5,940 nt of DNA from Pseudomonas sp. Lineage in GTDB: Bacteria > Pseudomonadota > Gammaproteobacteria > Pseudomonadales > Pseudomonadaceae. The position numbers and the translations under genes were made by a program. Location: assembly GCA_026398835.1 (NCBI GenBank), contig JAPLSD010000334.1, positions 1 to 5,940 of the forward strand, written 5' to 3'. Below the pieces are notes generated by a model. The model worked only from the letters and a program-made list of their open reading frames with translations. It searched no databases and was not told the origin of the DNA. This document shows positions 1-5,940 of the stretch, one piece after another (the first letter of the stretch is position 1; every line of letters starts with the position of its first letter).

Positions 1-182
1 GCGACGAAACACTGGTCGGTCTGGAGCGCGTTCAGGAGCCATCCGAAGTCGAAGGCGAAGAGCTGGAAGGCGAGGAAGGCGCTGAGTTCGAAGGTGTTGT
101 GCTGGATGCGGTTGTCGATCCGGACGATGCAGTCGAAAGCCAGCAGGCTGGCGCCGTAGACGAAGAAGAGTCGCAAGACTAA
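1..182 (+). CDS. gyrA: DNA gyrase subunit A, C-terminal end (partial, 5' end outside window)
   Basis: This is the last part of the cytoplasmic type II topoisomerase subunit that breaks, rejoins and wraps DNA. The reading frame has its first whole codon at base 3 and runs 59 codons to TAA at 180-182. It opens with DETLVGLERVQE, which resembles the end of pseudomonad GyrA, where the last beta-propeller blade gives way to the tail. The rest is a low-complexity acidic tail: of the 59 visible residues 23 are Asp or Glu and only one (Arg9) is basic. In E. coli the GyrA acidic tail modulates DNA wrapping by the C-terminal domain. A similar role here is inference. The identification rests on this short end plus the well-known gyrA-serC neighbourhood in Pseudomonas. 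The catalytic domain lies outside the window. The frame is intact. Confidence 0.88.
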   Translation, partial: DETLVGLERVQEPSEVEGEELEGEEGAEFEGVVLDAVVDPDDAVESQQAGAVDEEESQD

Positions 183-190
183 ATGAAATC

Positions 191-223
191 GTAGCAGGGC
201 AGAGTGTTTGCTCTGTCCGCTAC
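191..223 (+). terminator. Stem-loop between gyrA and serC, terminator-like but without a T-run
   Basis: GTAGC (191-195) pairs with GCTAC (219-223) and CAGAG (200-204) pairs with CTCTG (211-215) around the 6-nt loop TGTTTG. GG/CC pairs and one G-U pair lie between the two helices, with a single bulged A at 196. This gives a 13-bp stem starting 8 nt after the gyrA stop. No run of T follows (the next bases are CGTGAATGC), so it is not a classical intrinsic terminator. It could mark the 3' end of gyrA mRNA, give partial read-through into serC, or act as a processing or stability element. Confidence 0.45.
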
Positions 224-237
224 CGTGAATGCATAGC

Positions 238-242
238 GAGAG
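238..242 (+). promoter_or_regulatory. Ribosome binding site of serC; decides between two GTG starts
   Basis: The purine stretch GAGAG lies 5 nt before the GTG at 248. It runs into the alternative upstream GTG at 242, so it cannot serve that start. This favours 248, which gives the usual SerC beginning MSKRAYNF. The match to the anti-Shine-Dalgarno sequence is modest. Confidence 0.5.
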
Positions 243-247
243 TGGAT

Positions 248-1333
248 GTGAGCAAACGAGCCTATAACTTCTGCGCGGGTCCTGCTGCGCTGCCTGAAGC
301 TGTCCTGTTGCGTGCCCAGTCCGAGTTACTGGACTGGCACGGCAAGGGCCTGTCGGTCATGGAAATGAGCCATCGCAGTGATGAGTTCGTGTCCATCGCG
401 ACCAAGGCCGAGCAGGATCTGCGTGATCTGCTGGATATCCCCTCGAACTATAAAGTGCTGTTTCTGCAAGGCGGCGCCAGCCAGCAATTTGCTCAGATTC
501 CTCTGAATCTGTTGCCGGAAACTGGCAAAGCCGACTATATCGACACCGGTATCTGGTCGCAGAAAGCCATTGAAGAAGCTTCGCGCTTTGGCACCGTCAA
601 TGTGGCGGCGACGGCCAAGCCTTACGATTATTTCGCAATTCCCGGTCAGAACGAATGGAAGCTGTCGCAAGACGCGGCCTACGTGCACTACGCGCCGAAC
701 GAAACCATCGGCGGCCTGGAATTCAGCTGGATCCCGGAAACCGGTGATGTACCGCTGGTCGCAGACATGTCTTCGGACATCCTGTCCCGTCCTGTGGATG
801 TCTCGCGTTTCGGCATGATCTACGCCGGCGCACAGAAAAACATCGGCCCGAGCGGCATCGTCGTCAACATCGTTCGCGAAGACTTGCTGGGTCGTGCCCG
901 TTCAATCTGCCCGACTATGCTCGACTACAAGGTCGCGGCCGATAACGGCTCCATGTACAACACTCCGCCAACCCTGGCCTGGTACCTGTCCGGTCTGGTC
1001 TTCGAATGGCTGAAAGAGCAGGGTGGCGTAGAAGCCATCGGCAAGCTCAATGACGTCAAACAGCGCACGCTGTATGGCTTCATCGATGCCAGCGGCCTGT
1101 ACAGCAACCCGATCAACAAGACTGATCGTTCGTGGATGAACGTGCCGTTCCGTCTGGCTGACGATCGTCTCGACAAGCCGTTCCTGGCGGGTGCCGAGGA
1201 GCGCGGTCTGTTGAACCTCAAGGGTCACCGTTCAGTAGGTGGTATGCGCGCCTCTATCTACAACGCCGTCGACATCATCGCGGTCAACGCGCTGGTGGCG
1301 TACATGGCAGAGTTCGAGAAGGAACACGGCTAA
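248..1333 (+). CDS. serC: Phosphoserine aminotransferase
   Basis: SerC is a cytoplasmic PLP enzyme that transfers an amino group from glutamate to 3-phosphohydroxypyruvate, giving phosphoserine for serine synthesis. In gamma-proteobacteria it also acts on the C4 precursor of pyridoxal phosphate. The 361-residue product is close to the 362 of E. coli. Visible family features are the N-terminal NFCAGPAALP (7-16), the SHR substrate motif (41-43), GGAS (75-78) at the cofactor phosphate, Asp173 of VADMSSD for the pyridine nitrogen, and Lys197 in AGAQKNIGPSG as the Schiff-base lysine. NTPPT (238-242) is the segment reaching the partner subunit's cofactor, and GHRSVGGMR (326-334) carries C-terminal arginines that bind substrate. 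I chose GTG at 248 over GTG at 242 because of the ribosome binding site and the family N-terminus. The stop overlaps the pheA start by 1 nt (TAATG). Confidence 0.97.
   Translation: MSKRAYNFCAGPAALPEAVLLRAQSELLDWHGKGLSVMEMSHRSDEFVSIATKAEQDLRDLLDIPSNYKVLFLQGGASQQFAQIPLNLLPETGKADYIDTGIWSQKAIEEASRFGTVNVAATAKPYDYFAIPGQNEWKLSQDAAYVHYAPNETIGGLEFSWIPETGDVPLVADMSSDILSRPVDVSRFGMIYAGAQKNIGPSGIVVNIVREDLLGRARSICPTMLDYKVAADNGSMYNTPPTLAWYLSGLVFEWLKEQGGVEAIGKLNDVKQRTLYGFIDASGLYSNPINKTDRSWMNVPFRLADDRLDKPFLAGAEERGLLNLKGHRSVGGMRASIYNAVDIIAVNALVAYMAEFEKEHG
1317..1323 (+). promoter_or_regulatory. Ribosome binding site of pheA, inside the serC end
   Basis: AGAAGGA sits 9 nt before the ATG at 1333, within the last serC codons. 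It is a good Shine-Dalgarno match. Together with the TAATG stop-start overlap it supports coupled translation of serC and pheA. Confidence 0.7.
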
Positions 1334-2427
1334 TGTCTGAGCAAGAACTCAAGGCACTGCGCCTGCGCATTGACAGCCTGGACGAGAAAATCCTCGAACT
1401 GATCAGTGAGCGTGCGCGCTGCGCCCAGGAAGTCGCGCGAGTAAAGATGGCTTCACTGGCCGAAGGCGAAGTGCCGGTGTTCTATCGTCCTGAGCGCGAA
1501 GCTCAGGTGCTCAAGAAAGTCATGGATCGCAATAAAGGTCCGTTGGGCAACGAAGAGATGGCGCGTCTGTTCCGCGAAATCATGTCTTCGTGCCTAGCGC
1601 TGGAGCAGCCGCTGAAAGTGGCTTATCTCGGCCCGGAAGGCACCTTCACTCAAGCAGCAGCCATGAAGCACTTTGGTCATGCCGTGATCAGCAAGCCGAT
1701 GGCAGCGATTGACGAAGTGTTCCGTGAAGTGGCTGCCGGTGCGGTGAATTTTGGCGTGGTCCCGGTGGAAAACTCCACTGAGGGTGCAGTCAACCACACC
1801 CTCGACAGCTTCCTTGAGCACGACATGGTGATCTGTGGCGAAGTCGAGCTGCGTATCCACCATCACCTGTTGGTCGGTGAAAACACCAAGACTGACAGCA
1901 TCAGCCGCATCTATTCTCACGCCCAGTCCCTGGCTCAGTGCCGCAAGTGGCTGGACGCCCATTACCCGAATGTCGAGCGCGTGGCGGTTTCCAGCAACGC
2001 CGAAGCGGCCAAGCGGGTCAAGGGTGAGTGGAACTCGGCAGCCATTGCTGGCGATATGGCGGCAGGCTTGTACGGCCTGACTCGTCTGGCCGAGAAAATC
2101 GAGGACCGCCCGGACAACTCCACGCGATTCTTGATGATTGGCAGCCAGGAAGTGCCACCGACCGGCGACGACAAGACCTCGATCATCGTCTCCATGAGCA
2201 ATAAGCCCGGTGCGCTACACGAGCTGCTGGTGCCGTTCCACGACAATGGCATCGACCTGACGCGGATCGAAACCCGGCCTTCGCGCAGCGGCAAATGGAC
2301 CTATGTGTTCTTCATCGACTTCGTCGGCCATCACCGTGATCCGTTGATCAAGGCTGTGCTGGAGAAGATCAGTCAGGAAGCAGTAGCACTCAAGGTGCTG
2401 GGTTCCTACCCGAAAGCGGTTCTCTGA
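1333..2427 (+). CDS. pheA: P-protein: chorismate mutase / prephenate dehydratase
   Basis: This bifunctional cytoplasmic enzyme converts chorismate to prephenate and prephenate to phenylpyruvate, the last precursor of phenylalanine. The product has 364 residues in three domains. The AroQ-type chorismate mutase (about 1-92) shows Arg12, Arg29, Lys38, Arg55 and Glu56. At the place of E. coli Gln88 there is Glu91, by eye alignment. The prephenate dehydratase (about 94-270) shows GPEGTFT (100-106), VPVENSTEG (143-151) and the catalytic STRF (263-266). The C-terminal ACT domain (about 280-364) has KPGAL (291-295) and ETRP (313-316), matching the phenylalanine-binding GALV and ESRP motifs, so feedback inhibition by phenylalanine is expected. 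It starts inside the serC stop and ends 10 nt before hisC. The frame is complete. The absence of an obvious leader peptide suggests control at the enzyme level rather than by local attenuation (inference). Confidence 0.97.
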   Translation: MSEQELKALRLRIDSLDEKILELISERARCAQEVARVKMASLAEGEVPVFYRPEREAQVLKKVMDRNKGPLGNEEMARLFREIMSSCLALEQPLKVAYLGPEGTFTQAAAMKHFGHAVISKPMAAIDEVFREVAAGAVNFGVVPVENSTEGAVNHTLDSFLEHDMVICGEVELRIHHHLLVGENTKTDSISRIYSHAQSLAQCRKWLDAHYPNVERVAVSSNAEAAKRVKGEWNSAAIAGDMAAGLYGLTRLAEKIEDRPDNSTRFLMIGSQEVPPTGDDKTSIIVSMSNKPGALHELLVPFHDNGIDLTRIETRPSRSGKWTYVFFIDFVGHHRDPLIKAVLEKISQEAVALKVLGSYPKAVL

Positions 2428-2429
2428 GG
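2426..2429 (+). promoter_or_regulatory. Ribosome binding site of hisC, overlapping the pheA stop
   Basis: GAGG shares its first two bases with the pheA TGA stop and lies 8 nt before the hisC ATG at 2438. This spacing favours re-initiation by ribosomes finishing pheA. Confidence 0.65.
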
Positions 2430-2437
2430 CTTTAATA

Positions 2438-3550
2438 ATGAGTGGTGACTTCCTCGCTCTGGCACAGCCGGGCGTGCAACAGCTTTCGCCTTACGTCCCG
2501 GGCAAACCCGTGGACGAACTGGCTCGCGAGCTGAATATCGATCCGGCAAAAATCGTCAAACTGGCGAGCAATGAAAACCCGTTGGGTGCCAGTCCTAAAG
2601 CCTTGGCGGCGATTCGCGAAGAGCTGGCCGAGCTGACCCGTTATCCAGATGGCAACGGCTTTGCCCTCAAGAGTTTGTTGGCCGAGCAGTGCAGTGTGCA
2701 GCTCGATCAGGTGACTTTGGGTAACGGTTCCAATGACATTCTGGAACTGGTGGCCCGTGCCTATCTAGCGCCCGGTCTGAATGCGGTGTTCAGTGAGCAT
2801 GCGTTCGCGGTCTATCCGATCGTCACCCAGGCTGTGGGCGCCGAGGCGCGGGTGATCCCGGCCAAAGACTGGGGTCACGATTTGCCGGCGATGCTCGAAG
2901 CCATCGACAGCAATACCCGCGTGGTCTTCATTGCCAATCCGAACAACCCGACCGGTACCTGGTTCGGTGCCGAGGCGTTGGACGAGTTCCTTCAGGATGT
3001 GCCCGAGCATGTGCTGGTGGTGCTTGATGAAGCCTATATCGAATATGCCGAAGGAAGCGATCTTCCGGATGGCCTGGACTTCCTGGCGGCTTACCCGAAT
3101 CTGCTGGTCTCGCGGACGTTCTCCAAGGCTTATGGCTTGGCCGCGTTGCGTGTCGGTTATGGACTCTCCACGGCAGTCGTCGCCGATGTGCTGAACCGCG
3201 TGCGTCAGCCGTTCAACGTCAACAGCCTGGCCTTGGCCGCTGCCTGTGCTGCTCTGCAGGACGCTGAGTATCTGGCCGAAAGCCGTCGCTTGAACGAATC
3301 CGGCATGCAGCAGCTGGAAGCGGGCTTTCGCGAGTTGGGCCTGAGCTGGATTCCGTCCAAAGGCAACTTCATTGCAGTCGATCTGGGTCGCGTCGCAGCG
3401 CCGGTGTTCCAGGGGCTGCTGCATGAAGGTGTGATCGTGCGTCCGGTGGCCAACTACGGCATGCCGAATCACCTGCGCATCACCGTTGGTTTGCCGGCTG
3501 AAAACAGCCGCTTCCTCGAGGCGCTGGCCAAGGTTCTGGCTCGTGGTTGA
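2438..3550 (+). CDS. hisC: Histidinol-phosphate / aromatic aminotransferase (HisC family)
   Basis: This is a class I/II fold PLP aminotransferase of 370 residues, normal for HisC. HisC interconverts histidinol phosphate and imidazole-acetol phosphate with glutamate as amino donor. Several members also transaminate phenylpyruvate and 4-hydroxyphenylpyruvate. Visible motifs are LASNENPLG (42-50), GNGSND (95-100) at the cofactor phosphate, NPNNPTG (167-173) with Asn170, DEAYIEY (197-203) with Asp197, SRTFSKAYGLAALRVGYG (225-242) with Schiff-base Lys230 and Arg238, and HLRIT (345-349) with the substrate-carboxylate Arg347. It sits between pheA and tyrA rather than among other his genes. In Pseudomonas this position belongs to a second HisC (hisC2 in P. 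aeruginosa, called hisHb in work on the supraoperon), with another copy in the his operon. A main role in Phe/Tyr transamination is therefore likely but inferred. The ATG at 2438 follows a well-spaced GAGG. Confidence 0.95.
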   Translation: MSGDFLALAQPGVQQLSPYVPGKPVDELARELNIDPAKIVKLASNENPLGASPKALAAIREELAELTRYPDGNGFALKSLLAEQCSVQLDQVTLGNGSNDILELVARAYLAPGLNAVFSEHAFAVYPIVTQAVGAEARVIPAKDWGHDLPAMLEAIDSNTRVVFIANPNNPTGTWFGAEALDEFLQDVPEHVLVVLDEAYIEYAEGSDLPDGLDFLAAYPNLLVSRTFSKAYGLAALRVGYGLSTAVVADVLNRVRQPFNVNSLALAAACAALQDAEYLAESRRLNESGMQQLEAGFRELGLSWIPSKGNFIAVDLGRVAAPVFQGLLHEGVIVRPVANYGMPNHLRITVGLPAENSRFLEALAKVLARG

Positions 3551-3560
3551 TGTCATTGCA

Positions 3561-5786
3561 ATGCAACCTGCTGTGCCTATGATCGGTCGCCTGGTGGTGG
3601 TCGGCCTGGGGCTGATCGGTGGTTCCTTTGCCAAAGGCTTGCGCGAAAGTGGCCTGTGCCGCGAGGTAGTGGGCGTCGATCTTGATCCGCAGTCGCGCAA
3701 GCTGGCGGTTGAGCTTGGTGTGGTGGATCGCTGCGAAGAGGACCTTGCTGTCGCTTGCATGGGGGCCGACGTCATTCAGTTGGCGGTGCCGATTCTTGCG
3801 ATGGAAAAATTGCTGGCCGTTTTGGCGAGCATGGACCTGGGGCAGGCGATTCTGACGGATGTAGGCAGCGCCAAAGGCAATGTGGTGCGCGCTGCGAGCG
3901 AGGCATTCGGTGGCATGCCGACGCGTTTCGTGCCGGGTCATCCGATTGCCGGTTCCGAGCAGAGTGGGGTGGAAGCCTCCAATGCGCAGTTGTTCCGTCG
4001 ACACAAAGTGATTCTGACTCCGCTGGAGCAGACCGATCCGGCTGCGCTGGCGATAGTCGACAGGCTGTGGCGCGAGTTGGGTGCGGATGTCGAGCACATG
4101 CAGGTCGAGCGTCATGATGAAGTGCTGGCGGCTACAAGCCATTTGCCGCACTTGCTGGCATTCGGTTTGGTCGATTCGTTGGCCAAGCGCAGTGAAAATC
4201 TTGAGATCTTCCGTTACGCTGCGGGCGGTTTCCGCGATTTCACGAGAATCGCCGGTAGTGACCCGGTCATGTGGCACGACATCTTCCTCGCCAATCGCGA
4301 AGCTGTTCTGCGCACACTCGATACATTTCGCAGCGATCTCGACGCCTTGCGCGACGCGGTCGATGCAGGGGACGGGCACCAACTGTTGGGCGTTTTTACA
4401 CGCGCCCGGGTTGCCCGCGAGCATTTCAGTAAAATCCTGGCCCGCCGGGCCTATGTGGACGCTATGAACTCCAACGACCTGATTTTCCTGGCTAATCCTG
4501 GTGGCCGCCTGACTGGGCGGATTCGTGTACCAGGCGACAAATCGATTTCCCACCGTTCGATCATGCTCGGCTCTCTCGCTGAAGGCACCACCGAAGTCGA
4601 GGGTTTCCTCGAGGGCGAAGATGCCCTGGCGACGCTGCAGGCCTTCCGTGACATGGGTGTTGTGATCGAAGGTCCGCACCATGGCCGCGTGACCATTCAC
4701 GGCGTCGGCCTGCACGGCTTGAAGCCCGCTCCGGGTCCGATCTATCTGGGTAACTCCGGTACATCGATGCGCCTGCTGTCGGGTTTGCTGGCGGCTCAGA
4801 GCTTCGACAGTACCTTGACCGGTGACGCTTCGCTGTCCAAGCGGCCGATGAACCGTGTGGCCAATCCACTGCGCGAAATGGGTGCAGTCATTGAGACGGC
4901 TGCTGATGGTCGTCCACCGATGACCATTCGTGGCGGTAATAAGCTCAAAGGCCTGGCGTACACCATGCCGATGGCCAGTGCTCAGGTTAAATCCTGCTTG
5001 CTGTTGGCTGGTCTGTACGCCGAAGGCAAAACCACCGTCACCGAGCCGGCTCCGACTCGCGACCATACCGAGCGTATGTTGCGTGGTTTCGGCTACCCGG
5101 TAACCGTGAATGGCGCTACAGCTTCGGTCGAGTCCGGGCACAAACTGACGGCGACTCATATTGAAGTCCCGGGGGATATTTCCTCGTCGGCATTTTTCCT
5201 GGTCGCAGCATCGATTGCCGAAGGCTCCGAGCTGGTGCTTGAACACGTCGGTATCAACCCGACCCGTACCGGCGTTATCGATATCCTGCGTCTGATGGGG
5301 GCTGATATCACTCTGGAAAACCCGCGTGAAGTCGGCGGCGAGCCTGTGGCTGATCTGCGTGTGCGTGCGGCTAAACTGAAGGGTATCGAGATCCCGGAGG
5401 AGCTGGTTCCGTTGGCCATCGACGAATTCCCGGTGCTGTTTGTGGCTGCCGCCTGTGCCCACGGGCGCACGGTGCTGCGTGGCGCAGAAGAGCTACGCGT
5501 CAAAGAGTCGGATCGTATTCAAGTGATGGCCGATGGTTTGCTGGCGCTGGGCGTCAAATGCGAGCCGACCCCGGACGGCATCATCATCGATGGTGGTCAG
5601 ATCGGCGGTGGTGAAGTGCATGGTCATGGCGATCACCGCATTGCCATGGCGTTCAGTGTTGCGTCGTTGCGGGCAAACGCTCCAATCCGTATCCATGACT
5701 GCGCCAACGTCGCGACTTCTTTCCCTAACTTCCTCGCGTTGTGCGCGCAAGTCGGTATCCGCGTTGCGCAAGAGGCTCAATCGTGA
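3561..5786 (+). CDS. tyrA-aroA: Fused prephenate/arogenate dehydrogenase and EPSP synthase
   Basis: One unbroken frame of 741 codons joins two aromatic-pathway enzymes. Residues 1 to about 300 are the TyrA/TyrC dehydrogenase, which oxidatively decarboxylates prephenate or arogenate. It has the Rossmann motif GLGLIGGS (15-22), Asp40 after the second strand (suggesting NAD over NADP), HPIAGSE (127-133) with catalytic-type His127, SHLPH (193-197), and Arg229 in TRIAGSDP. No ACT domain is seen. From about residue 302 the protein is 5-enolpyruvylshikimate-3-phosphate synthase, which joins shikimate 3-phosphate and PEP. It shows GDKSISHR (Lys327), GNSGTSMRL (397-405), SAQVK (473-477), RDHTER (500-505), NPTR (566-569), Asp621, KESDR (648-652) and DHRIAMAF (691-698). 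The start is uncertain: ATG 3561 is 10 nt after hisC but has no clear ribosome site, GTG 3543 (747 aa) has AAGG 9 nt upstream and overlaps hisC, and ATG 3579 gives 735 aa. The fusion is known in Pseudomonas. Confidence 0.95.
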   Translation: MQPAVPMIGRLVVVGLGLIGGSFAKGLRESGLCREVVGVDLDPQSRKLAVELGVVDRCEEDLAVACMGADVIQLAVPILAMEKLLAVLASMDLGQAILTDVGSAKGNVVRAASEAFGGMPTRFVPGHPIAGSEQSGVEASNAQLFRRHKVILTPLEQTDPAALAIVDRLWRELGADVEHMQVERHDEVLAATSHLPHLLAFGLVDSLAKRSENLEIFRYAAGGFRDFTRIAGSDPVMWHDIFLANREAVLRTLDTFRSDLDALRDAVDAGDGHQLLGVFTRARVAREHFSKILARRAYVDAMNSNDLIFLANPGGRLTGRIRVPGDKSISHRSIMLGSLAEGTTEVEGFLEGEDALATLQAFRDMGVVIEGPHHGRVTIHGVGLHGLKPAPGPIYLGNSGTSMRLLSGLLAAQSFDSTLTGDASLSKRPMNRVANPLREMGAVIETAADGRPPMTIRGGNKLKGLAYTMPMASAQVKSCLLLAGLYAEGKTTVTEPAPTRDHTERMLRGFGYPVTVNGATASVESGHKLTATHIEVPGDISSSAFFLVAASIAEGSELVLEHVGINPTRTGVIDILRLMGADITLENPREVGGEPVADLRVRAAKLKGIEIPEELVPLAIDEFPVLFVAAACAHGRTVLRGAEELRVKESDRIQVMADGLLALGVKCEPTPDGIIIDGGQIGGGEVHGHGDHRIAMAFSVASLRANAPIRIHDCANVATSFPNFLALCAQVGIRVAQEAQS
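5770..5775 (+). promoter_or_regulatory. Ribosome binding site of cmk, inside the aroA end
   Basis: AAGAGG lies 7 nt before the GTG at 5783, within the last codons of the EPSP synthase. This strong, well-spaced match supports the GTG start, which itself overlaps the upstream TGA in the sequence GTGA. Confidence 0.7.
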
Positions 5787-5940
5787 TCGTCAAGGCACCT
5801 GTCATTACCATCGATGGGCCGAGCGGTTCGGGTAAAGGCACCATCGCGGGTATCCTGGCCAAGCGTCTGGACTGGTGTCTGCTCGATTCCGGTGCGTTGT
5901 ACCGCTTGTTGGCATTTGCGGCGCGTAATCACGGGGTCGA
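5783..5940 (+). CDS. cmk: Cytidylate kinase, N-terminal part (3' end outside window)
   Basis: Cmk is the cytoplasmic kinase that phosphorylates CMP and dCMP with ATP for nucleotide recycling. The 52 visible codons start with GTG at 5783 and give a beta strand followed by the Walker A loop GPSGSGKGT (12-20, Lys18). LDSGALYRL (34-42) follows, with Ser36 and Arg41 in the CMP-binding region. The frame is open to the window edge, and about three quarters of the usual length of some 225-230 residues is missing. The start overlaps the tyrA-aroA stop by 4 nt and is preceded by AAGAGG. In Pseudomonas and E. coli cmk is usually followed by rpsA, so this gene probably links the amino-acid genes to a ribosomal protein transcript (inference, because rpsA is not in the window). 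Confidence 0.95.
   Translation, partial: MIVKAPVITIDGPSGSGKGTIAGILAKRLDWCLLDSGALYRLLAFAARNHGV

Noticed and set aside
208..237. Possible serC promoter (TTGCTC as -35 with CATAGC/GCATAG as -10)
   Set aside because: Only about half of the bases match in each box, the -35 lies inside the hairpin loop and stem, and the start point would fall almost on the GTG. Not supportable.
183..247. Riboswitch or structured leader upstream of serC
   Set aside because: The 65-nt spacer holds only one simple hairpin and no complex fold that I recognise. It is too short for most known riboswitch classes.
1333..1340. Frameshift or gene fusion between serC and pheA
   Set aside because: The one-base TAATG overlap is a normal coupled junction. 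Both proteins have their expected lengths and intact ends.
2765..3775. Minus-strand open frame of 336 codons across the end of hisC and start of tyrA
   Set aside because: It spans two well-supported genes on the other strand, has no family motif, and no ribosome site was noted. It is a codon-bias shadow.
3480..5462. Very long open frame (660 codons) on the minus strand opposite tyrA-aroA
   Set aside because: It is the mirror of a GC-biased coding strand. The plus-strand frame has clear enzyme motifs along its whole length, while the minus-strand translation is rich in His, Gln and Arg with no recognisable domain.
1..5940. Mobile element, CRISPR array, tRNA or a novel accessory system
   Set aside because: The window is almost fully occupied by conserved housekeeping genes in a known pseudomonad order, with no repeats, integrase/transposase motifs or compositional break visible.

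Overview
The window looks like chromosomal DNA of a Pseudomonas, most likely from the fluorescens/putida/syringae side of the genus. The evidence is the gene order (gyrA end, serC, pheA, hisC, a fused tyrA-aroA, then cmk), the GC-rich third codon positions, and protein sequences that read as typical pseudomonad versions. This arrangement is known in Pseudomonas as a mixed-function 'supraoperon'. The species cannot be fixed from the sequence alone. All genes lie on the + strand.

Layout. Bases 1-182 encode the acidic C-terminal tail of DNA gyrase subunit A, cut by the window edge. Bases 183-247 are a short spacer with one strong imperfect hairpin (191-223) and the serC ribosome binding site. 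From 248 on, coding is almost continuous: serC (248-1333), pheA (1333-2427), hisC (2438-3550), the tyrA-aroA fusion (about 3561-5786) and the first 52 codons of cmk (from 5783, running off the window). Gene junctions are either overlaps (1 nt serC/pheA, 4 nt tyrA-aroA/cmk) or gaps of about 10 nt. This points to one transcript and translational coupling. No non-coding stretch exceeds 300 bases.

How the genes work together. The EPSP synthase half of the fusion makes EPSP, the precursor of chorismate. PheA turns chorismate into prephenate and then phenylpyruvate. The TyrA half turns prephenate and/or arogenate into 4-hydroxyphenylpyruvate or tyrosine. The HisC-family aminotransferase can transaminate histidinol phosphate and plausibly also the aromatic keto acids. 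SerC supplies phosphoserine for serine, and the same enzyme serves pyridoxal phosphate synthesis in gamma-proteobacteria. Cmk belongs to nucleotide salvage and precedes rpsA in many proteobacteria.

Novelty. I found no sign of a mobile element, CRISPR array, RNA gene, defence system or other undescribed system. The most interesting points are the TyrA-AroA fusion with a possible internal start, the class II type EPSP synthase motifs, the HisC paralogue placed among aromatic genes, and the hairpin between gyrA and serC.
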